Shown here: piece by piece, positions 43,911 to 50,304 of the stretch
How the letters are laid out: each line of letters opens with the position of its first letter
How positions within the stretch are numbered: position 1 is the first letter of the stretch
Origin: Paracoccaceae bacterium
Lineage (GTDB): Bacteria > Pseudomonadota > Alphaproteobacteria > Rhodobacterales > Rhodobacteraceae
DNA: 50,304 bases
Direction: 5' to 3'
NCBI GenBank assembly: GCA_020629115.1
Contig: JAHDDY010000013.1
Span: 1-50,304, forward strand
Translations under genes and position numbers: made by a program
The notes under the pieces: model-generated
What the model was told of the DNA's origin: nothing
Databases searched by the model: none
Seen by the model: the letters and a program-made list of their open reading frames with translations, nothing else

Positions 43911-45251
43911 ATGAAACGTCTCACGCTCAGCGCGCTCGCGCTGGCCCTTTCCGCGACCATGGCCCAGGCGGGCGGTCATCAGCCCTTCGCCGTCGGCGAC
44001 GGGGATTTCAACTGGGATAGCTACGAGGCCTTCGCCGAGGCGAACGACCTATCCGGCCAGACGCTGACCGTCACCGGCCCCTGGACCGGCCTTGACGCCG
44101 AGAACGTCGAGAAGGTGCTGAGCTACTTCGAGAGCGCGACGGGCGCGGAGGTCAACTACTCCGGCTCCGACAGCTTCGAGCAGGATATCGTCATCTCGGC
44201 CCGCGCCGGCTCCGCGCCCAACGTCGCCGTGTTCCCGCAGCCGGGCCTCGCCGCCGATCTGGCGAGCCAGGGGCTTCTGACGCCGCTGCCCGACGGGACC
44301 GGCGACTGGATCGCCGACAACTACGCCGCCGGCCAGTCCTGGGTCGATCTGGGCACCTATGCGGGCGAGGATGGCGAGGACGACCTCTACGGCTTCTTCT
44401 ACAAGGTCGATGTGAAATCGCTCGTCTGGTACTCGCCCGAGGCCTTCGACGAGATGGGCTACGAGATCCCCGAATCGATGGAGGACCTGAAGGCCCTCAC
44501 CGACCAGATCGTCGAGGATGGCGGCACGCCGTGGTGCATCGGTCTCGGTTCCGGCGCGGCGACGGGCTGGCCCGCGACCGACTGGGTCGAGGACATGATG
44601 CTCCGCACGCAATCCCCCGAGGACTACGACGCCTGGGTCGCCAACGAGATGAAGTTCGACGATCCGAAGGTCGTCGCGGCCATCGAGGAATTCGGCTACT
44701 TCGCGCGCAACGAGGATTACGTGGACGGCGGCTCGTCGGCGGTGGCCAGCACCGATTTCCGCGACAGCCCTGCCGGCCTCTTCTCGATCCCGCCGAAATG
44801 CTACATGCACCGTCAGGCCTCGTTCATCCCCACCTTCTTCCCCGAGGATTCCGAGGCGGACTTCTTCTACTTCCCCTCCTACGAGGGCAAGGATCTGGGC
44901 CGTCCGGTACTGGGAGCTGGCACGCTCTGGGCCATCACGAACGAATCGGACGCGGCGAGCGTGCTGATCGAGTACCTCAAGACCCCCATCGCGCACGAGA
45001 CCTGGATGGCGCTGTCCGGCTTCCTGACCCCGCATTCGGGCGTCAATACCGACCTCTACGCGAACGACACCAACAAGGCGCTCGGCGACGTGCTGCTCGG
45101 CGCGACGACCTTCCGCTTCGACGCGTCGGACCTGATGCCCGGCGAGATCGGCGCGGGCGCGTTCTGGACCGGCATGGTCGACTACGTGACCGGCAAGGAC
45201 GCCGCCGAGGTCGCGGAGGGCATCCAGACCCGCTGGGACTCGATCCAGTAA
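43911..45251 (+). CDS. aglE: Alpha-glucoside ABC transporter, substrate-binding protein AglE
   Basis: 446 residues. A signal peptide of about 20 residues ends ATMAQA/GGHQ. The mature part is a cluster B sugar-binding fold: QTLTVTGPWTGLDAENVEKV and EVNYSGSDSFEQDIVISARA are typical AglE text, and CIGLGSGAATGWPATDWVED follows. It binds alpha-glucosides (maltose, sucrose, trehalose class) in the periplasm and delivers them to AglF/AglG. The start is behind a strong GGGAGGA. A perfect terminator hairpin follows, so aglE is probably transcribed at a higher level than the downstream genes. Confidence 0.95.
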   Translation: MKRLTLSALALALSATMAQAGGHQPFAVGDGDFNWDSYEAFAEANDLSGQTLTVTGPWTGLDAENVEKVLSYFESATGAEVNYSGSDSFEQDIVISARAGSAPNVAVFPQPGLAADLASQGLLTPLPDGTGDWIADNYAAGQSWVDLGTYAGEDGEDDLYGFFYKVDVKSLVWYSPEAFDEMGYEIPESMEDLKALTDQIVEDGGTPWCIGLGSGAATGWPATDWVEDMMLRTQSPEDYDAWVANEMKFDDPKVVAAIEEFGYFARNEDYVDGGSSAVASTDFRDSPAGLFSIPPKCYMHRQASFIPTFFPEDSEADFFYFPSYEGKDLGRPVLGAGTLWAITNESDAASVLIEYLKTPIAHETWMALSGFLTPHSGVNTDLYANDTNKALGDVLLGATTFRFDASDLMPGEIGAGAFWTGMVDYVTGKDAAEVAEGIQTRWDSIQ

Positions 45252-45260
45252 GGCGACCCG

Positions 45261-45291
45261 ACGGCCCCGCATCGCTGCGGGGCCGTCTTTC
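45261..45291 (+). terminator. Hairpin between aglE and aglF
   Basis: GACGGCCCCGC (45261-45271) and GCGGGGCCGTC (45278-45288) form a perfect eleven-base stem with a six-base loop, followed by TTT. It lies ten bases after the aglE stop and should partly end transcription, giving more binding protein than membrane parts. Confidence 0.75.
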
Positions 45292-45322
45292 CATGTGACG
45301 CCAGTGCCGGGGGGAGCCGCCG

Positions 45323-46300
45323 ATGTCACCGATGATCCAGGGTCTCATCACCATCGTTCTCGGGGTGGGCGGGTGCATCGCCTATTTCTGGGCGTCGAAC
45401 CTGCTGCTCGACAAGGTGATCTTTCCCGCCACGGGGCCAAATCCGGGGCGCAACATCAACCGCGCGAGTATGTGGCGGCCCTGGCTGTTCCTGTTTCCCG
45501 CGCTGTTCGCGATGGGACTGTACCTCGTGTACCCGGTGGTCGGCTCGTTCATCCGCTCGCTCTACAACCGCGCCGGCAACGACTTCGTGGGTTTTGGCAA
45601 CTACGAGACGATGTTCGCGGACGAGGGGTTCCGCACGGCGCTCCTGAACAACTTCCTGTGGGTGCTCGTCGTCCCCGCCGCCTCGACCTTCCTCGGCCTC
45701 CTCGTGGCGCAGCTCACGGACCGGCTGTCCTGGGGCAACATCGCGAAATCGCTGATCTTCATGCCGATGGCCATCTCCTTCGTCGGAGCCTCGCTCATCT
45801 GGAAGTTCGTCTACGCGAACGATTCGGATATCGGCATCCTCAACGCGATCCGCGACTTCGTCGGCCTCGGGCCGATCGACGTGCTGCAACTGCCCTTCTG
45901 GAACAACTTCTTCCTGATGGTCATCCTGATCTGGATCCAGACCGGCTTCGCCATGGTCATCCTCTCGGCGGCCCTGCGCGGCATCCCGGAGGAGACGGTG
46001 GAGGCGGCGATCATCGACGGGGCCAACCCGTTCCAGGTCTTCTTCAGGATCAAGGTGCCGCAGATCGCGAGCACGATCATGGTCGTCTGGACCACCATCA
46101 CCATCCTCGTGCTGAAGGTCTTCGACATCGTCTACACCATGACGGGCGGGAACTTCGGGACGGAAATCCTGCCCAGCTACATGATGGCCTACATGTTCCG
46201 CGACGACGGGCGCGCGACGGCGGTGGCCTTCGTCATCATGATCATCGTGCTGCCGGTGATGATCTGGAACATTCGCCAGGCCCGAGCGGAGATGCGCTGA
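45323..46300 (+). CDS. aglF: Alpha-glucoside ABC transporter permease AglF
   Basis: 325 residues with about eight hydrophobic helices (the N-terminal region contains two: IQGLITIVLGVGGCIAYFWA and WLFLFPALFAMGLYLVYPVV). The EAA loop is EETVEAAIIDGANPFQVFFR, the permease motif that contacts the ATPase. AglF with AglG forms the channel. The stop is followed one base later by the start of aglG. The start ATG 45323 is the only one giving the full N-terminus. Confidence 0.93.
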   Translation: MSPMIQGLITIVLGVGGCIAYFWASNLLLDKVIFPATGPNPGRNINRASMWRPWLFLFPALFAMGLYLVYPVVGSFIRSLYNRAGNDFVGFGNYETMFADEGFRTALLNNFLWVLVVPAASTFLGLLVAQLTDRLSWGNIAKSLIFMPMAISFVGASLIWKFVYANDSDIGILNAIRDFVGLGPIDVLQLPFWNNFFLMVILIWIQTGFAMVILSAALRGIPEETVEAAIIDGANPFQVFFRIKVPQIASTIMVVWTTITILVLKVFDIVYTMTGGNFGTEILPSYMMAYMFRDDGRATAVAFVIMIIVLPVMIWNIRQARAEMR

Positions 46301-46301
46301 G

Positions 46302-47426
46302 ATGGACAATATCGCCGGAACGAAGCCCGCCCTCGTCTGGGTCACGCGCATCTCGGTCATCCTGCTGGTGCTGCTGTGGCTGCTGCCGACCATCGGCCTC
46401 CTCGTCTCCTCCTTCCGCGACCGGGACCAGATCACGGCGAGCGGCTGGTGGCTCGCGCCCTTCGCGGTGGAGCAGAACTTCCAGTTCAAGGCCAGCGCCG
46501 GGAATGCCGTCGAGGAGGACGGCCTCTTCGTCCTGCGCGGCGACATCCTGCCCGAGGACGGCGCGACCATCGAGCGCTTCGGCGGCACGCGGAGCGCCCC
46601 GACCGCCTTCGCCCCCGGCGAGACGGCCGACCTGCGCCGCGACCGCTTCCTGACGGTCCAGGAGAACGGCGACTTCGTCTACACCTCCGCCGCCGAGATC
46701 ACGCGCGATCCGAACGTCTACTTCTCGTCCGAGACGCCGCCCGACTTCTCTACGGACAACTACGACACCATCCTGACCTCGGACAACATGGACCGGGCGT
46801 TCATCAACACGCTGACGGTGACGATCCCGGCGACGATCATCCCGATCCTCATCGCCGCCTTCGCGGCCTACGCGCTGGCGTGGATGGACTTCAAGGGGCG
46901 CGGGCTGCTCATCGCGGGGGTGGTGGGCCTCCTCGTCGTGCCGCTGCAACTGGCGCTCGTGCCGCTGCTGCAACTGCACAACGCGGTGGGCATCGGGCAG
47001 AGCTTCCTCGGGATATGGCTCGCGCATACCGGCTTCGGCCTGCCGCTGGCGATATACCTGTTGCGCAACTACATGGTCGGCCTGCCGAAGGACATCATCG
47101 AGAGCGCGAAGGTGGACGGGGCGACGGACTTCCAGGTCTTCGTGAAGATCGTCCTGCCGCTCAGCTTCCCGGCACTGGCCTCCTTCGCGATCTTCCAGTT
47201 CCTGTGGACGTGGAACGACCTGCTCGTCGCGAAGGTCTTCCTGCCGTCCAACTCCGAGAGCTGGGTGATGACGGTGAAGATCGCCGACGACCTGCTCGGC
47301 TCGCGCGGGGGCGACTGGGGCATCCTCGCGGCGGCGGCGTTCGTGTCGATCGCGGTGCCGTTGATCGTGTTCTTCACGATGCAGCGCTATCTGGTGCGCG
47401 GCCTGCTGGCGGGGTCGGTGAAGTGA
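46302..47426 (+). CDS. aglG: Alpha-glucoside ABC transporter permease AglG
   Basis: 374 residues. The first helix (RISVILLVLLWLLPTIGLLV) is followed by a large periplasmic insert of about 115 residues (about 45-160), unusual for most sugar permeases but typical of AglG. Five helices and the EAA loop PKDIIESAKVDGATDFQVFV follow. It forms the channel with AglF. The stop at 47424-47426 is followed by 160 bases with two palindromic elements before aglA. Confidence 0.93.
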   Translation: MDNIAGTKPALVWVTRISVILLVLLWLLPTIGLLVSSFRDRDQITASGWWLAPFAVEQNFQFKASAGNAVEEDGLFVLRGDILPEDGATIERFGGTRSAPTAFAPGETADLRRDRFLTVQENGDFVYTSAAEITRDPNVYFSSETPPDFSTDNYDTILTSDNMDRAFINTLTVTIPATIIPILIAAFAAYALAWMDFKGRGLLIAGVVGLLVVPLQLALVPLLQLHNAVGIGQSFLGIWLAHTGFGLPLAIYLLRNYMVGLPKDIIESAKVDGATDFQVFVKIVLPLSFPALASFAIFQFLWTWNDLLVAKVFLPSNSESWVMTVKIADDLLGSRGGDWGILAAAAFVSIAVPLIVFFTMQRYLVRGLLAGSVK

Positions 47427-47451
47427 GGGCTCGGACGTATCGTTTTGCGTC

Positions 47452-47489
47452 ACCACCGGAAAGCAGCGTGCAACGCTCGACCCGGTGGT
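47452..47489. repeat. Nested palindrome in the aglG-aglA gap
   Basis: ACCACCGG (47452-47459) pairs with CCGGTGGT (47482-47489), and within them AGCGT (47465-47469) pairs with ACGCT (47473-47477). The structure forms a hairpin in both strands. Together with the next element it fills much of the 160-base gap. Confidence 0.5.
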
Positions 47490-47514
47490 CGAGGGTCACA
47501 CGCACCGTACCTGC

Positions 47515-47555
47515 GGCCCTGGATTGCCGGGTCGAGCCCGGCAATGACACGGGCC
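47515..47555. repeat. REP-like palindromic repeat in the aglG-aglA gap
   Basis: ATTGCCGGG (47523-47531) and CCCGGCAAT (47537-47545) form a perfect nine-base stem with loop TCGAG; GGCCC (47515-47519) and GGGCC (47551-47555) add an outer stem. The form CTGGATTGCCGGGTCGAGCC closely resembles palindromic intergenic repeats that I know from many alphaproteobacterial genomes. It is probably a dispersed chromosomal repeat that landed in the operon; other copies would confirm it. Confidence 0.6.
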
Positions 47556-47586
47556 TGGTATTTTTCGGATGTATCGGAACCATACC

Positions 47587-49218
47587 ATGACCCCCGATAA
47601 GGACTGGTGGCGCGGCGCCGTCATCTACCAGATCTATCCGCGCTCCTTCCAGGACAGCGATGGCGACGGCATCGGCGATCTGGCCGGCATCGCGCGGCGA
47701 CTGCCCTACGTCGCCGATCTCGGCGCGGACGCCATCTGGATATCGCCCTTCTTCCCCTCGCCGATGAAGGATTTCGGGTACGACGTCAGCGCGTATCGCG
47801 ATATCGACCCGATGTTCGGCACCCTGGCGGATTTCGATGCCCTGACGGCCGAGGCGCACCGGCTCGGCCTGAAGGTGATGATCGACCTTGTGCTGTCCCA
47901 CACCTCCGACGCCCATCCGTGGTTCGTCGAGAGCCGGGAGAGCCGGGACAACCCGCGCGCCGACTGGTACGTCTGGGCCGATGCCAAGCCCGACGGGACC
48001 GCGCCGACCAACTGGCTGTCGATCTTCGGCGGCTCGGCCTGGGAATGGAGCACGGAGCGCCAGCAGTACTACCTGCACAACTTCCTGACCTCGCAGCCCG
48101 ATCTCAACTTCCACAACCCGCTCGTGCAGGACGAGATGCTCGATATCGCGCGGTTCTGGCTCGACCGGGGGGTCGACGGCTTCCGGCTCGACACGATCAA
48201 CTTCTACTTCCACGACGCGGAGCTGCGCGACAACCCGCCCCTGCCCCCCGCCATGCGCAGCGCGACGGTCGCCCCGGCGGTGAACCCTTACAACTGGCAA
48301 GACCATATCCACGACAAGAACCGCCCCGAGAACCCGGCCTTCCTGCGCCGCTTCCGCGCAGTGCTCGACGACTATCCGGCGGCGGCCATCGTCGGGGAGG
48401 TCGGCGACGGGCAGTACGGGCTTGAGCTTCAAGCCGCCTACACGTCGGGCACGGACAAGGCGCATATGTGCTATGACTTCACCTTCCTCTCGCTGGAGCG
48501 CCCGACGGGAACGCGTCTCGCGGCGATGATGGATGCGGTGGCGGAGGTCAACCCGGACGGATGGACGGCCTGGGCCTATTCCAACCACGACGTGATCCGC
48601 CACGCGACGCGCTGGAGCCTGTCGGACGCGGCCTGCAAGACCTACGCGGCGCTGCTTTTGTCCCTGCGCGGCTCCGTCTGCCTGTACCAGGGGGAGGAAC
48701 TGGGTCTGCCGGAGGTGGAGATCGCCTACGAGGATATTCAGGACCCCTACGGCCTGCGCTTCTGGCCGAAATTCAAGGGCCGCGACGGGTGCCGCACGCC
48801 GATGCCCTGGGTGGCGGATAATCGCGCGGGCGGCTTCACGACGGGCAAGCCGTGGCTGCCCATGCCGCCCGAGCATCTGGAGCGCGCCGTGGCGCGGCAG
48901 GAGGAGACGCCGGACGGCCTGCTGCATTTCTACCGCCACATGCTCGCCTTCCGCGCCGGCCTGCCCGCGCTGGCGAAGGGCGACATGACGATCACCGCGC
49001 GGGGCGAGGACATCCTCGCCTTCACGCGCGCGCATGGGGACGAGGCCGTCTTCTGCGCCTTCAATCTGGGAGAGGCGGCACAGACCGTCACCCTGCCGGA
49101 CGGCTCGTGGGAGACGGCGGCGGATGCGCCGACCGCCGCCCTGCCCGTCTCGGATACCGTGACCCTGCCCCCGTGGCAGGCGTTCTTCGCCACAAGCACA
49201 AAAACATCGGGGGGATGA
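47587..49218 (+). CDS. aglA: Alpha-glucosidase AglA (GH13)
   Basis: 543 residues from ATG 47587; ATG 47569 would add six residues. The cytoplasmic enzyme hydrolyses imported alpha-glucosides. The GH13 site is complete: Asp202 (GFRLDTIN) is the nucleophile, Glu271 (IVGEVGDG) the acid, and Asp335 (YSNHDVIRH) the transition-state residue. The start [20 protein letters not shown] and [20 protein letters not shown] are typical of oligo-1,6-glucosidase/sucrase-type GH13. No signal peptide. The 160-base gap upstream with palindromes is unusual; the aglK start follows four bases after the stop. Confidence 0.95.
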   Translation: MTPDKDWWRGAVIYQIYPRSFQDSDGDGIGDLAGIARRLPYVADLGADAIWISPFFPSPMKDFGYDVSAYRDIDPMFGTLADFDALTAEAHRLGLKVMIDLVLSHTSDAHPWFVESRESRDNPRADWYVWADAKPDGTAPTNWLSIFGGSAWEWSTERQQYYLHNFLTSQPDLNFHNPLVQDEMLDIARFWLDRGVDGFRLDTINFYFHDAELRDNPPLPPAMRSATVAPAVNPYNWQDHIHDKNRPENPAFLRRFRAVLDDYPAAAIVGEVGDGQYGLELQAAYTSGTDKAHMCYDFTFLSLERPTGTRLAAMMDAVAEVNPDGWTAWAYSNHDVIRHATRWSLSDAACKTYAALLLSLRGSVCLYQGEELGLPEVEIAYEDIQDPYGLRFWPKFKGRDGCRTPMPWVADNRAGGFTTGKPWLPMPPEHLERAVARQEETPDGLLHFYRHMLAFRAGLPALAKGDMTITARGEDILAFTRAHGDEAVFCAFNLGEAAQTVTLPDGSWETAADAPTAALPVSDTVTLPPWQAFFATSTKTSGG

Positions 49219-49222
49219 CACG

Positions 49223-50304
<1,082 letters not shown>

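Overview
The window is GC-rich chromosomal DNA from an alphaproteobacterium, most likely a marine member of the Rhodobacterales (Rhodobacteraceae/Roseobacteraceae). The evidence is the gene order nrdR-ribD-ribE-ribH-nusB, bamE/yceD-rpmF-plsX-fabH-ihfA-merR-tRNA-Pro, argS-SPOR-nagZ-scpA-scpB and aglEFGAK, together with a two-domain dCTP deaminase. No phage, transposase, CRISPR array or plasmid gene was seen. Most of the window is ordinary housekeeping and accessory metabolism, densely packed with many 1-13 base gene overlaps.

Layout. 1-4.4 kb: a large secreted Ser/Asn/Asp-repeat protein that runs off the left edge (minus strand), a LysR regulator, a secreted protein of unknown function and a Uma2-type nuclease-fold protein. 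4.4-6.7 kb: ettA (ribosome-associated ABC-F ATPase), divergent from an MgtC-like membrane protein. 6.8-12.2 kb: a long operon of nrdR, riboflavin synthesis (ribD, ribE, ribH), nusB, an MFS transporter and a D-amino-acid transaminase, closed by a good terminator. 12.4-13.6 kb: an ECF sigma factor with a membrane-bound anti-sigma factor. 13.7-18.4 kb: bamE, then yceD-rpmF-plsX-fabH-ihfA-merR and tRNA-Pro(GGG), linking outer-membrane assembly, ribosome and fatty-acid/phospholipid synthesis. 18.5-25.1 kb: a dCTP deaminase converging on an argS / SPOR protein / nagZ / scpA / scpB block (arginine charging, peptidoglycan recycling, chromosome condensation).

25.4-31.5 kb: a cytochrome P460-like secreted haem protein, inorganic pyrophosphatase, the biotin-carrying alpha subunit of an acyl-CoA (probably propionyl-CoA) carboxylase, a DUF2237 protein, a free-standing PhnN-like kinase and a Glu/Leu/Phe/Val dehydrogenase. 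31.5-41 kb: hrpB helicase, a secreted esterase, an MFS carrier, a lower-GC orphan gene, a [2Fe-2S] ferredoxin, a MATE exporter, small membrane proteins and a DUF985 cupin. 41-43.6 kb: a CobW-type metal GTPase coupled to a YtcJ-type amidohydrolase. 43.9-50.3 kb: the alpha-glucoside uptake operon aglE-aglF-aglG-aglA-aglK. It contains the binding protein, two permeases, a GH13 alpha-glucosidase and the ATPase, whose last codons lie beyond the right edge.

I found no convincing new multi-gene system. The observations most worth a second look are: the DN-repeat/polyserine secreted protein; a cobW gene whose only plausible start is CTG; two palindromic elements inside the agl operon; twin 11-base repeats before aglE; a long inverted repeat between rpmF and plsX; palindromes before pccA, the dehydrogenase and the esterase; double hairpins between phnN and the dehydrogenase; and a lower-GC orphan gene. 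All functions are inferred by eye from motifs and gene order; no database search was run.
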